This document shows positions 50,333-59,376 of a stretch of DNA of 64,000 nt, one piece after another. The notes beneath the pieces are model-generated. The model was given only the letters and a program-made list of their open reading frames with translations. It did not search any database and was not told the DNA's origin. Every line of letters starts with the position of its first letter. Position 1 is the stretch's first letter. The position numbers and the translations under genes were made by a program. The DNA comes from J029 sp964482495 (GTDB taxonomy: Bacteria; Planctomycetota; UBA1135), in assembly GCA_964482495.1 (NCBI GenBank), contig CAYZXS010000002.1, positions 76,036-140,035 on the forward strand. Reading direction: 5' to 3'.

Positions 50333-52465
50333 TCATCCGCCGCGGCGGAACGGCTCCCCGGCGCGGTAGATCTGGAGCCGGCGCTCGAACTCCTGGACGA
50401 CCTCGGCGGGCGCGCCGGTGTCGGCGGCCACCTGGAGCGCCGCCTCCTGGTAGCGGACCGCCTCGGGGAAGTCCTCGGCGGCGGCGCGCGCGGCGGCCAG
50501 CGCCTGGTAGAGCTCGGTCACGGTCTGCGGCTCCGGCGCCTCCAGCGCCTCGACCTGGGTCGCCGCCCGGCGGGCGTGCTCGTTGGCCTTGGCGGAGGAG
50601 CGCAGGGCCTCCTCGGCGCTGCCGGCGTAGAGGAAGACCAGGGCCAGGCGGGCGCCGAGCAGCTCCGGCGCCAGGCTCAGGGCCTGCTCGTAGGCCTCGA
50701 TGGCGCCGGCCTCCTGGCCGGTGCGGTCGCGCAGCACCGCGAGGTTGTTCCAGGCCGGGGCGTGCCCTGGCTGGGCGGCGATGGCGGCCAGGTGCTGCTC
50801 CGCGGCCAGCTCCGGCCGGCCGGTCTCGAAGAGCACGTTGCCGAGGCCGGTGAGGGCCTCCCAGTCGCCCGGATCGAGGGCGATCGCGGCCCGGAATTCG
50901 GCCTCGGCCTCGAGCCAGAAGCCGTTCTCGGCCAGGGCCACGCCCAGGCTGCGGCGGGCGTAGGGATTGTCGGGCTGGGCCCGGGCGGCGGCCCGCAGGG
51001 TCTCCAGGCCGTCCCCCTCGGCGCCCATCCGGCGCTGGACGTGGCCCAGGCTGGCGGCGGCGTCGGGGAAGCCCAGGGTCATGGCCTTCCGGTAGCGGAT
51101 CGCGGCCTGCTGGAGGTCGCCCTCGGCCTCGTAGGCCTCGCCGAGCTTGTGCTCGAAGGCGGGTTGGAGCCCGTCCTCGTCGGGCTCGAGCTGGCCGCCG
51201 CCGACCAGCGCCGCGATCCCGGTCGCCAACACCGCGCCACGCCAGCGGTGCCGTCGGAGGGCCTCGCCGACGGTCAGGACCACCGCCACCGGGAGCACCG
51301 GCATGCGGTAGCGCGGCGAATAGAAGAAGACCGCGACGACCAGCAGCGGCATCAGGAACAGCAAGGCTTCGGCGAAGCCGGCCCGGCGACGCCGCAGGGC
51401 CAGGGCCAGGCCCAGGGCCGCCGGCAGCAGCACCAGCGGCGCCGGGATCACGCCCTTCCAGGGCTTCAAGCCGGCCTCGCGCTCCAGTTCGGGCAGGGCG
51501 ACGTCTCCGCTGGCGTGGGCGCCGAAGAACAGGCCGAGCTTGCGCAGCGCCGCGCCGACGGCCGCCCCCGGCTCGTCGGCCCACCAGGACAGGCCTCGGC
51601 GGAAGAAGTAGCGGCTGGTGGCGCGCCAGCCGCCCTCGCCGGTCGCCTGTTCGGCCAGCCGGTAGGCGTCCCGGTTCTGCTTCAGCCGGCCGGTGCTGAC
51701 CCCGGGGATGGGGTGATAAGTGCCGTCGGCGCCCGGGGCGTTGCCGTGCGAGAAGGTGACGCCGGCCTGGGCGCTGACCAGCACCGGCTCTCCGCTGGCG
51801 GCCAGGTTGTGGGCCGTGGCCGGGGCGATCACGAGCGCCGCCGGGGCCAGCACCCGCGCCGCGGCGCCCCAGGAGGCTCGCCGCCAGCGCCAGGCGGCGA
51901 TCAGCGGCAGGGCGAGCACCATCGCCGGGTTGGCCAGGACGTTGAGCCCGGCGACGGCGCCGAGGGCCAGGTCCTGGCGCCGGCCGCGGCCCTCCCCGGC
52001 GAGCTGCAGCGCCCGCCACAGGCCGACCACGCACAGCAGCTGCAGCGAGCCGTTCAGGAGCCGGCCGACGGCGTAGGCGGGGTCGGCGAGCAGCAGGAAC
52101 AGCGCCGCGCAGACCACCGCCGCCCGCTCCGCGCGCAGGTGGTGCAGCGCCACGCGGCCCAGCAGCCAGGCGGTGGCGGCCTGGAGCAGCGCCTGGACCG
52201 CGTAGATCCCGGGCAGGCCCAAGCCCAGGGCCCGCAGCAGGCCGAGGAAGTAGGGGTAGAGCGGCGCCGACAGGAACGGCTCCTCACCCACCAGCCGGCC
52301 GCCGGCGATGGCCGCGGCCCAGTCCCAGTAGACCCCGGCGTCGTCCAGCGGCACCCGGGCCAGCGGGTTGGCGCCCCACTCCAGCCACCGGAACAGCGCC
52401 TGCAGCGCCAGGCCGAGCAGGCAGGCTCCGGCGAGCTCGAGGCGGAAGCGTCGGCTGGGCGTCAT
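50333..52465 (-). CDS. Polytopic membrane protein with C-terminal TPR repeats (GT39-like)
   Basis: 710 residues. About ten helices in the first 430 residues, with a DDAGVYWDWAAAI loop after helix 1 resembling the DxD-type first loop of membrane glycosyltransferases (ArnT/PMT class). The last 280 residues hold about five TPR units (FEHKLGEAYEAEGDLQQAAIRYRKAMTL; PYARRSLGVALAENGFWLEAEAEFRAAIAL; EALTGLGNVLFETGRPELAAEQHLAAI). A glycosyltransferase acting on protein or lipid in the envelope is likely, but unproven. Confidence 0.82.
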   Translation of the reverse strand: MTPSRRFRLELAGACLLGLALQALFRWLEWGANPLARVPLDDAGVYWDWAAAIAGGRLVGEEPFLSAPLYPYFLGLLRALGLGLPGIYAVQALLQAATAWLLGRVALHHLRAERAAVVCAALFLLLADPAYAVGRLLNGSLQLLCVVGLWRALQLAGEGRGRRQDLALGAVAGLNVLANPAMVLALPLIAAWRWRRASWGAAARVLAPAALVIAPATAHNLAASGEPVLVSAQAGVTFSHGNAPGADGTYHPIPGVSTGRLKQNRDAYRLAEQATGEGGWRATSRYFFRRGLSWWADEPGAAVGAALRKLGLFFGAHASGDVALPELEREAGLKPWKGVIPAPLVLLPAALGLALALRRRRAGFAEALLFLMPLLVVAVFFYSPRYRMPVLPVAVVLTVGEALRRHRWRGAVLATGIAALVGGGQLEPDEDGLQPAFEHKLGEAYEAEGDLQQAAIRYRKAMTLGFPDAAASLGHVQRRMGAEGDGLETLRAAARAQPDNPYARRSLGVALAENGFWLEAEAEFRAAIALDPGDWEALTGLGNVLFETGRPELAAEQHLAAIAAQPGHAPAWNNLAVLRDRTGQEAGAIEAYEQALSLAPELLGARLALVFLYAGSAEEALRSSAKANEHARRAATQVEALEAPEPQTVTELYQALAAARAAAEDFPEAVRYQEAALQVAADTGAPAEVVQEFERRLQIYRAGEPFRRGG

Positions 52466-52474
52466 GGGGAACGG

Positions 52475-52480
52475 AATGTA
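52475..52480 (-). promoter_or_regulatory. -10 element of the TPR membrane gene (TACATT, 9 nt from the start)
   Basis: Minus-strand TACATT, nine bases, then ATG. Confidence 0.45.
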
Positions 52481-52505
52481 GCAGCCGGGCGCCGGCCATT
52501 GCCGC

Positions 52506-52544
52506 TTGAGCCGGCCGGCGGGGGAGCCTAGAAGAGCGCTCTTC
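52506..52544 (+). promoter_or_regulatory. Promoter and possible operator of sodB
   Basis: TTGAGC (52506-52511), 17 bases, TAGAAG (52529-52534). A perfect 14-bp palindrome, GAAGAGCGCTCTTC (52531-52544), overlaps the -10 and the predicted TSS, a position where a repressor would block transcription. Confidence 0.55.
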
Positions 52545-52569
52545 CACGTTCCGCGACACCCCCGAGATC

Positions 52570-53145
52570 ATGGCCTACGAACTCCCCGACCTGCCCTACG
52601 CCAAGGACGCCCTCGCGCCGCACATCAGCGCCGAGACCTTCGACTACCACCACGGCAAGCACCACGCCGCCTACGTCAACAAGCTCAACGAGCTCACCGA
52701 CGGCGACTCCTCCAAGAGCCTCGAGGAGCTGATCCAGTCCGCCGAAGGCGGCCTCTTCAACCAGGCGGCCCAGGTCTGGAACCACACTTTCTACTGGAGC
52801 TGCATGGCCCCGAACGGCGGCGGCGCGCCGGGCGGCGAGCTGGCCGCGGCCATCGACCGCGACTTCGGCTCCTTCGACGCCTTCGTGGCCCAATTCAAGG
52901 CCGCGGCGATGGGCCAGTTCGGCTCCGGCTGGGCCTGGCTGGTCGACAACGGCGGCAAGCTCGAGGTCTGCGCCACCGCCAACGCCGGCAACCCGATGAC
53001 CGACGGCAAGAAGCCGCTCTTGACCTGCGACGTCTGGGAGCACGCCTACTACATCGATTTCCGCAACGCCCGCCCCGGCTACCTCGACGCCTTCTTCGCC
53101 AACCTGGTGAACTGGGACTTCGTCGCCGCCAACCTGGCCGGCTGA
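52570..53145 (+). CDS. sodB: Superoxide dismutase, iron type
   Basis: 191 residues. Very close to E. coli SodB: MAYELPDLPYAKDALAPHIS, the ligand histidines in YHHGKHH and AQVWNHTFYW, and the D/H pair in DVWEHAYYIDFRNARPGYL. The AAQVWNHTFYW and AMGQFGSGW segments match Fe-type rather than Mn-type enzymes. It converts superoxide to oxygen and peroxide in the cytoplasm. A hairpin terminator follows. Confidence 0.96.
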   Translation: MAYELPDLPYAKDALAPHISAETFDYHHGKHHAAYVNKLNELTDGDSSKSLEELIQSAEGGLFNQAAQVWNHTFYWSCMAPNGGGAPGGELAAAIDRDFGSFDAFVAQFKAAAMGQFGSGWAWLVDNGGKLEVCATANAGNPMTDGKKPLLTCDVWEHAYYIDFRNARPGYLDAFFANLVNWDFVAANLAG

Positions 53146-53181
53146 GGCCCGCGCCCCGCTCCGGGCCCGCCCGGACGCAAA

Positions 53182-53215
53182 GACGGCCGCGCTCTCGAGC
53201 GCGGCCGTCCTCTTG
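53182..53215. terminator. Terminator of sodB
   Basis: A 13-bp perfect stem (53182-53194 with 53197-53209) with a two-base centre (closing pairs open to give the loop), followed by CTCTTGTGT. Confidence 0.8.
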
Positions 53216-53239
53216 TGTCCAGGCGGCGGTCGGCGGCGG

Positions 53240-54064
53240 TCAGAAGACGATGCCGACGGCGAAGTAGGGGCCGGTGATGTCCAGCTCGGTGTCGAGCCGC
53301 GTACCGTCGAAGCTGCCGTCGACGTTGATGGTGACGTAGCGGTAGCCGAGCAGGGCCTCGATGTTCTCGGTCAGAGCATAATTCAAGCTGCCGTCGAAGT
53401 CGAAGTAGCTGACGTCGACGTCGCTGGTGCTGGCCGAGACCCCGGTCAGCTCGGCGCCGACGCGGAAGTCGTAGGGCAGCTCCAGGTCGGCGCGGGCGCC
53501 GACCATCGGCACGAACACGCTCTCGTCGCGCAGGACCACCTCCTTGTCGCCCTTCGAGATCGCGCCCAGCAGGGCGTTCTGGTCGGCGGTGATGCTGAGC
53601 TCGTTGAAGCTGACCTCGTCCACGCCGAGCAGCAGGCCGAGGCGGAAGATGCCGGTGGCGAAGACGTCGATGCCGAGCAGGATCTTGCGCACCGCCATGT
53701 CGACCGTGGTGGTCGACTTCAGGTTGGTGGTGAGGGTGTTGCCGGCGAAGGTGCCGCCGGCGGCGAAGACGCTCGGGTTGGCGGTGCTGAAGGCCAGGTC
53801 GGAGAAGATCAGCTCGAAGGGCGCGACGCCGGCGCGGGCGCCGAAGACGAACACCGCGTCGCTGTCCGAGCTCAGGTCGACGTCACCCTTGACGTTGGCG
53901 CCGCCGCTGGTGGCCTTGACGTTGTCCACGGTGCCCTCGGTGCTGACGTTCATCATGCCGCCGTAGCCGTTGACGTGGAGGCCGGACCAGGCCGCCTCGC
54001 TCGGGATCGAGCAGGAGACCGCCGCGAGCGGCAGGGCGAGGAGCAGGAGAGCGCGGAATTTCAT
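53240..54064 (-). CDS. Outer-membrane beta-barrel-like lipoprotein
   Basis: 274 residues. Signal peptide with lipobox LAAVSC. Alternating hydrophobic strands (FRLGLLLGVDEVSFNELSI, FRVGAELTGVSASTSDVDVSYFDF, IEALLGYRYVTINVDGSF) end in ITGPYFAVGIVF with a terminal phenylalanine, as in outer-membrane barrels. Its ATG overlaps the stop of the upstream glycosyltransferase (ATGA). No specific transport role can be assigned. Confidence 0.78.
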   Translation of the reverse strand: MKFRALLLLALPLAAVSCSIPSEAAWSGLHVNGYGGMMNVSTEGTVDNVKATSGGANVKGDVDLSSDSDAVFVFGARAGVAPFELIFSDLAFSTANPSVFAAGGTFAGNTLTTNLKSTTTVDMAVRKILLGIDVFATGIFRLGLLLGVDEVSFNELSITADQNALLGAISKGDKEVVLRDESVFVPMVGARADLELPYDFRVGAELTGVSASTSDVDVSYFDFDGSLNYALTENIEALLGYRYVTINVDGSFDGTRLDTELDITGPYFAVGIVF

Positions 54065-55176
54065 CGGCGTGCGTTGCGGGCGTGGATGCGTTCGAGCAGG
54101 AAATCCAGGGTCTGGCGGGCGCAGCGGTCCCAAGTGAAGGTATCGGCACGAAAGCGCGCCGCGGTGACCGTTTCTCTCCGGAAATGCAGGTCGATGAGGT
54201 AGCGGTCGACCACCCGCGCCAGGTCGGAAGGGTCGTAGGGATCGACCAGCGGCCAGGCGCCGCCGTTCACCTCCGGCAGGCAGGTGGTGTCCGCGGCCAC
54301 CCCCGGGGCGCCGCAGGCCATGGCCTCGAGCAGGGGCAGGCCGAAGCCCTCGTAATGGGAGGGGAAGAGCACCGCCTCGGCGGAGGAGTAGAGGGCCGGG
54401 AGGTCGGCGAAGGCGACCTGCTCGAGGAAGACCAGCCGGTGGCCGATGCCCAGCTCCCGCCCGCGCCGCGCCAGATCCTCGCGGCAGCCCGGGACCGCCC
54501 CGCCGGCGAAGACCAGCAGCAAGCCGTTGCTGGCGGCGTGGCTGCCGGCGAAGCCCTCCAGGCTCAGCCGCGGGTTCTTGTGGGGGGCCAACTGGCCGAC
54601 CTGGAGCAGGAAGGGCCGGTCGATGCCGTAGCGCTCCAGCGCCGGCGCCGCCTGCTCGGCCTCCACCGGCTGGAAGCGCTCGTGGTCGACCCCGTGCGGC
54701 ACCACCGCCGTCGCCTCCAGCGGGTACTCCGGGAAGTGCTTCCGGAGCCGCGATCGGCCGTGTTCGCTGAGGCAGAGGATGCCGTCGGCCCGCGCCACGG
54801 TCTCGGCCGTGCGCCGGCTCCGGATCCGGACCCAGCGCGGCTCTTCGGCCTGCGGCAGGTCGAAGACCCGCAGGTCGTGCAGGGTGAAGACCCGCGGCGC
54901 CGGGCAGCGCGCGGGCAGGCGCACGCCCATGCCGAAGTAGGCGTCGAGGCCGCGCGGCTGCAGCGGGCCCGCCTGCCAGCGGCGCGGCGCCGAGGGCAGC
55001 AGGTCGCCCACCAGCCCCTTCTTGAACCAGCGGCCGTCGCGGATGTACAGGCTCGGCTCCAGCCGGTCCTCGGCCCGCGCCATGGCCGGCAGCAGCTCCC
55101 GGATGTACGCGGCGATGCCGCGGCCGTGGCGCTTGACCGCGCTGGTGACGTCGAAGCCGATGCGGAGGGAGGTCAC
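54061..55176 (-). CDS. Glycosyltransferase family 4 (GT-B)
   Basis: 371 residues. N-terminal RIGFDVTSAVKRHGRGIAAYIREL and the C-terminal nucleotide-sugar site FPSHYEGFGLPLLEAMACGAPGVAA (with the E-x7-E pair) are typical of GT4. The middle has VGQLAPHKNPRLSLEGFA. It transfers a sugar from an NDP donor to a surface glycan. It overlaps both neighbours by four bases. Confidence 0.93.
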   Translation of the reverse strand: MTSLRIGFDVTSAVKRHGRGIAAYIRELLPAMARAEDRLEPSLYIRDGRWFKKGLVGDLLPSAPRRWQAGPLQPRGLDAYFGMGVRLPARCPAPRVFTLHDLRVFDLPQAEEPRWVRIRSRRTAETVARADGILCLSEHGRSRLRKHFPEYPLEATAVVPHGVDHERFQPVEAEQAAPALERYGIDRPFLLQVGQLAPHKNPRLSLEGFAGSHAASNGLLLVFAGGAVPGCREDLARRGRELGIGHRLVFLEQVAFADLPALYSSAEAVLFPSHYEGFGLPLLEAMACGAPGVAADTTCLPEVNGGAWPLVDPYDPSDLARVVDRYLIDLHFRRETVTAARFRADTFTWDRCARQTLDFLLERIHARNARR

Positions 55177-56639
55177 GGGCGCGGGGGGGCTCCGAGCAGG
55201 GCGCGGGGGATCCAGCGGTGCTGGCGCTCGGCGGCTTCGGTGAGCAGCGGGCGCACCAGGCGGCGCCAGGCGGGCCGCTCCAGGAGCGCGGGATCATAGG
55301 CGCGCAGGGCCTCGATCCGCTCCGCGGCCCGGATCTCCGGCGGCAGGCCGGCGTGCAGCGCCGCCAGGTCGCGCATGGCCTGCGGCGCCGGCACCGACTC
55401 GCGGCTGAAGCGGTTGCGGTCGTGGTCGATCAGGCGCAGGCGGTCGCCGGGCGTGGCGTCTTCGTTCGCCAGCAGGTTGCTGGGCTTCAGGTCCCGGTAG
55501 GCGACGCCGAGGTGGTGCATCCAGCGGACCATCCCGGCGAGTTCGGCCAGCAGCTCCGCCCGGTCGGGGGGCGCCAGCGCCGGCAGGACCCGCTGCAGCG
55601 GCTGGTCGCCGGGCAGGTCCTCCAGCAGCAGCCAGGAGCCGGCGCCGGGCCGGGACCAGGCCGCCAGCGGTCGCGCCGCGGGCAGGCGGCGGCGGCGCAG
55701 CGACTCGGCCGCCAGGAGGCTGCGCAGGGCCTTGGAGAAGCCCAGCCGGTCGCGCGGGTCGGCGCCGGAGCGCGGCAGGTAGTGCTTGAGGACCGCCCGT
55801 CGGCCGTCGGCCAGCTCGACCCGTCCGACCCGCGAACGGCTGCCCTCCTTCAGCAGGTCCCCGGCGAAGGCGGCGTCGGGATCGGCGGCCTCGAGCAGCG
55901 GCGCGACCGCCGCCGGCTCGGTCCGCAGCGCCCGCGGGTGGGCGCCGCGCACCTTGCGCCGGGCGCGGCGGTCGAGGTTGGCGTGGTGGTCCCGGAGCCG
56001 CTGGTAGCCGGCGGCCTCGATCTGGTCGCTGAAGGCGCCGCAGTCCTCCCGGTCCAGGTAGGCCTCGGTGAAGCGGCGCAGGGTCTGGCGGCTAGCGGGC
56101 AGCAGCGAGCCGAACAGGCGGCCGAGGTCGCGCATCCGGTCCCGCTCGCTCAGCCGGCCGCGCCGTCGCGCCTTGGCGAAGTCGGCCAGCACCGGTGACC
56201 CGTCCGGGCCGCGCAGCAGGTTGCCGAGGTGCAGGTCCCGGTGGAAGAGCCCAGCCTGGTGCATGACGGCCACCGCCCTGGCGGTCTGCTCCAGGGCGCC
56301 TGGGGCGGCCAGGAAGCCGTCGTGCTCGAAGGGGGCGCCCGCGCCGAGGTCCTCGAACAGGAGGAGGAGGCGCGCCTCTTCCTCCCAAACGCCCCACGGA
56401 CGCGGGCAGGGCACCCCCGCCCGGTGCATCTCCTGTCCGAGCCGGAACTCCCGCCGTGCGCGGCGGCGGTTCCCGGCGTTGGCCCGCAGCTCCTTCAGGA
56501 ACAGGCTGCCGCCCCACGGACCGGGCTGCTGGAGCCGGAAGTAGCGCCGGCCGCGCAGGCCGTCGCCGAGCGGCAGGGCGTCGCGCGGGTCGAAGCTGGC
56601 GTCGGCGGGCCAGGCGGGGTCGGTCAGCGTGAGGGGCAC
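55173..56639 (-). CDS. Tandem two-domain kinase (lipopolysaccharide/Kdo-kinase-like)
   Basis: 488 residues if started at the GTG 56639. Domain 1: K49 (LFLKEL), HRDLHLGNLL (D135) and LADFAKARR (D153). Domain 2: K285 (AVLKHY), YRDLKPSNLL (D383) and LIDHDRNRF (D405). Both sets look complete, unlike the usual kinase plus pseudokinase. Such WaaP/InaA-type kinases phosphorylate sugars of lipopolysaccharide. An ATG at 56678 would overlap the divergent GT2 start, so GTG is preferred. Confidence 0.82.
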   Translation of the reverse strand: MPLTLTDPAWPADASFDPRDALPLGDGLRGRRYFRLQQPGPWGGSLFLKELRANAGNRRRARREFRLGQEMHRAGVPCPRPWGVWEEEARLLLLFEDLGAGAPFEHDGFLAAPGALEQTARAVAVMHQAGLFHRDLHLGNLLRGPDGSPVLADFAKARRRGRLSERDRMRDLGRLFGSLLPASRQTLRRFTEAYLDREDCGAFSDQIEAAGYQRLRDHHANLDRRARRKVRGAHPRALRTEPAAVAPLLEAADPDAAFAGDLLKEGSRSRVGRVELADGRRAVLKHYLPRSGADPRDRLGFSKALRSLLAAESLRRRRLPAARPLAAWSRPGAGSWLLLEDLPGDQPLQRVLPALAPPDRAELLAELAGMVRWMHHLGVAYRDLKPSNLLANEDATPGDRLRLIDHDRNRFSRESVPAPQAMRDLAALHAGLPPEIRAAERIEALRAYDPALLERPAWRRLVRPLLTEAAERQHRWIPRALLGAPPRP

Positions 56640-56648
56640 GGGCGCGGC

Positions 56649-56654
56649 TAGTCT
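56649..56654 (+). promoter_or_regulatory. -10 element of the GT2 gene (TAGTCT, 6 nt from the start)
   Basis: TAGTCT, six bases (GCCGCC), ATG. It lies in the 21-base gap after the divergent kinase start. Confidence 0.55.
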
Positions 56655-56660
56655 GCCGCC

Positions 56661-57467
56661 ATGAGCGGCGACCACCAAGCCCCCTCAGCGGCGCTCCTGC
56701 CGATCACCGTGTTCGTGATCGCCCAGGACGAGGAGGAGCACATCGCCGACTGTCTGGAGAGCGCCTCCTTCGCCGCCGAGCGGCTGGTCCTGGACGGCGG
56801 CTCGGCCGACCGCACCGAGCAGCTGGCCGCCGCCGCCGGCGCCCGGGTCGAGCGGCGCCCCTTCGACGGCATGAATTCCCAGAAGAACGCCGCACTGGCC
56901 CTTTGTCGCCAGCCCTGGGTCTTCAACCTCGACGCCGACGAGCGCGTCAGTCCCGAGCTGCGGGCCGAATTAGAGGCCCTGTTCGCCGGCGGTCCCGGCG
57001 AGGGCGTTGCTGGCTACACGATGCCGCGGCGGGCCTTCCACCTCGGCCGCTGGATCCGCGGCGGCGGTTGGTATCCGGACCGCAAGCTGCGCCTCTTCCG
57101 CCGCGCCGCCGGCCGATTCGCCGGCCGCGACCCGCACGACAAGGTGGTCGTGGAGGGCGCGGTGGGAGAGCTGAGCGGCGACCTGCACCACTACGCCTAT
57201 CGGGACCTGGCGCACCACACCGCCAAGATGCACGGCTACACCACCGCCGCCGCGCGCAGCGCCTACGCCGCCGGCCGCCGCGCCGCGCTGCCGCGCATGC
57301 TGCTGGCCCCGCCGCTGCGCTTCCTCAAGGCCTACTTGTTGCGCGCGGGCTTCCGCGACGGCCGCGCCGGCTTGGTGCTGGCCTGGATGGCGGCTCGCTA
57401 CGAGTGGAACCGCTACCGGAAGCTGCGCCGGCTGTGCCGAGGGCTGGAGCCGGTCGACGGCTGCTAG
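56661..57467 (+). CDS. Glycosyltransferase family 2 (WaaE-like)
   Basis: 268 residues. GT-A layout: TVFVIAQDEEEHIADCLES, LVLDGGSADRTEQLA, FNLDADERVSPEL (DxD), and WYPDRKLRLFRR. This matches the WaaE/KdtX group that adds glucose or a similar sugar to the LPS inner core. The TAG stop forms part of the downstream -10 element. Confidence 0.9.
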   Translation: MSGDHQAPSAALLPITVFVIAQDEEEHIADCLESASFAAERLVLDGGSADRTEQLAAAAGARVERRPFDGMNSQKNAALALCRQPWVFNLDADERVSPELRAELEALFAGGPGEGVAGYTMPRRAFHLGRWIRGGGWYPDRKLRLFRRAAGRFAGRDPHDKVVVEGAVGELSGDLHHYAYRDLAHHTAKMHGYTTAAARSAYAAGRRAALPRMLLAPPLRFLKAYLLRAGFRDGRAGLVLAWMAARYEWNRYRKLRRLCRGLEPVDGC

Positions 57468-57470
57468 ACT
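57465..57470 (+). promoter_or_regulatory. -10 element of the membrane sulfatase gene (TAGACT, fused to the stop codon)
   Basis: TAGACT lies seven bases before the ATG and starts with the stop codon of the GT2 gene. Confidence 0.55.
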
Positions 57471-57477
57471 CCCGCCC

Positions 57478-59352
57478 ATGCTGCGCGGTCTCCTCGCGGG
57501 GGCAGGCTGCTTCGCCTTGCTCGACCTGTTGATCCGGATCCCCCTCGCGGCGCCCGGATTCTGGCGCGAGACCGCCCTGCTCGCCTGCTCCGGCGCGGTG
57601 GGGATCGCGGCGCTGGCGGCGCTGTTGCTGGCGGCCCTCCGCCGGGCCCGCGGCCTGGGCGCGGTCGAGCCCGCCACGGCCTTCTGGATCGGCTTCACCT
57701 TGGCGGCGGTGCCGGCCTTCGGCGCCCTGCTGCCCAAGCGCATCTTCGGCCTGGCGCTGGCCCTGGTCTTCCTGCCCCTCGCCGGCCGGCTCGGCCGCCG
57801 TCTGCGCATGTCCGGGCCGCTGACCTGGCTGCTGGCGGCGGTGCCGGTGGTCGTGGCCCCGGTGACGCTGCTGCTGCCCAGCGCCCCCTTGCCCGCTCTG
57901 CCGCCCGCCCCGCCCGCCCCGGCCGCCGGCCCCGCCGTGGGCCCCGACGTGCTGCTGATCAGCTGCGACACCCTGCGCGCCGACAGCCTCGACGAGCTCG
58001 CCGGCCAGCTGCCCCACCTCGAGGCCCTGCGCGCCCGCGGCCGCTGGGCGTCCTATGGCCTGGCGCCGAGCTCCTCCACCCGTCCCAGCCACACCACCAT
58101 GCTCTCCGGCCTGCCGGCGGTGGCTCACGCGGTCAAGGACAACCAGTGGAAGATGGGCGAGGGGGTGCGCCTGGTCTCCGAGCGCTTCCAGGAGGCCGGC
58201 TGGCGCACCGCGGCGGTGATCAGCAACGCCATGATCAGCTCCACGGCCGGCTTCGACCGCGGCTTCGAGGTCTTCGACGAGACCCCGATCGTGCGCCGGC
58301 ACTTCCGCAACGAGGAGTTGTCGGCCAGCCACTTCAGCCTCGACGGCTTCATCCGCGCCGCCAAGCGCGGCACCTGGGTCGGCTGGCTCGGGCTCTACAC
58401 CCCGGCGCTGGAGGATTGGATCCTGCACGACTGGAAGGGCCTGACGCCGAACCGCGGCAACGGACAGGTCAGCGTCGACCGCTCGCTGGCCCTGATGCGC
58501 GAGCTGCAGGAGGGAGAGGCGCCCTACTTCCTGTTCGTGCACCTCATGGACCCGCACACGCCCTACGTGCCTCCCGAGGCCTACCACGGCCGCGCGGGCC
58601 GGGCCGAGGCGGTGCCAGAGGCTTACCAAGCGGGCGAGTACGGCCCCGGCGACTGGACCGTGGTCAACAAGATCGGCGAGGCCCTGGCCGCCGGCGACCC
58701 GGAGGCGGCCGCCTTCCTCGAGCAGGTGCGGCAGCTCTACCTCGAGGAGGTGGTCTACGTCGACGCCGTGCTCGGCCAGCTGCTGGCCCAGGCGGAGGCT
58801 GGCGGCCGGCAGGCGGTGGTGCTGTTCACGTCCGACCACGGCGAGCACTTCGGCGAGCACGGCCTGGTGCTGCACTCGAATTCGCTCTACGAGCCGCTGC
58901 TGCGGGTGCCCTTCGTGCTCGCGGGTCCGGGAGTGGAGCCCGGCGAGTTCGCCTCCCCGCCGCAGCTCGAGGACGTCGCCCCGACCCTGCTGTCGCTGGC
59001 CGGCTTGTCCCGGACGGGGCTGGTGGGCCGGGACCTCAGCGCCGGTCCTCTGGCGCCCCGGCCGCACGTCGAGCGCTTCCACGAGTTCCTGGCGGTGCGC
59101 AAGGGCGCCTGGAAGCTGATCCTGACCGAGGACGAGCAGGGCGAGTTCCACCCCACCGGGCTCTACCAGCTCGAGCTGGACCCCGGCGAGGAGCGGAACC
59201 TCTTGGAGGAGGACCCGCCCGAGAAGGCCGACCTGCTGCGGCTCGCGGCCGCCGCCGTGGAGGCCGAGAAGGCCGCCGCTGCGGGCGCGGTGCTCGACAC
59301 CGACGCCGCCCACCACGAGGCCATGCAGGAGCTGGGGTACGCCGACTACTGA
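57478..59352 (+). CDS. Membrane-anchored sulfatase-fold hydrolase
   Basis: 624 residues. Three to four N-terminal helices and a proline/alanine linker, then an alkaline-phosphatase-superfamily domain. LLISCDTLRADSLDEL carries the first metal ligands, SSSTRPSHTTMLSG the nucleophile threonine, HLMDPHTPYVPP a histidine, and LFTSDHGEHFGEHG the last metal ligands. Threonine at the nucleophile position points to a phosphatase or phospho-transferase rather than an FGly sulfatase. Similar N-terminus to the partial gene at 63940. Confidence 0.88.
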   Translation: MLRGLLAGAGCFALLDLLIRIPLAAPGFWRETALLACSGAVGIAALAALLLAALRRARGLGAVEPATAFWIGFTLAAVPAFGALLPKRIFGLALALVFLPLAGRLGRRLRMSGPLTWLLAAVPVVVAPVTLLLPSAPLPALPPAPPAPAAGPAVGPDVLLISCDTLRADSLDELAGQLPHLEALRARGRWASYGLAPSSSTRPSHTTMLSGLPAVAHAVKDNQWKMGEGVRLVSERFQEAGWRTAAVISNAMISSTAGFDRGFEVFDETPIVRRHFRNEELSASHFSLDGFIRAAKRGTWVGWLGLYTPALEDWILHDWKGLTPNRGNGQVSVDRSLALMRELQEGEAPYFLFVHLMDPHTPYVPPEAYHGRAGRAEAVPEAYQAGEYGPGDWTVVNKIGEALAAGDPEAAAFLEQVRQLYLEEVVYVDAVLGQLLAQAEAGGRQAVVLFTSDHGEHFGEHGLVLHSNSLYEPLLRVPFVLAGPGVEPGEFASPPQLEDVAPTLLSLAGLSRTGLVGRDLSAGPLAPRPHVERFHEFLAVRKGAWKLILTEDEQGEFHPTGLYQLELDPGEERNLLEEDPPEKADLLRLAAAAVEAEKAAAAGAVLDTDAAHHEAMQELGYADY

Positions 59353-59376
59353 GCCGGTCCTCCCGGCGCCGGGGAG

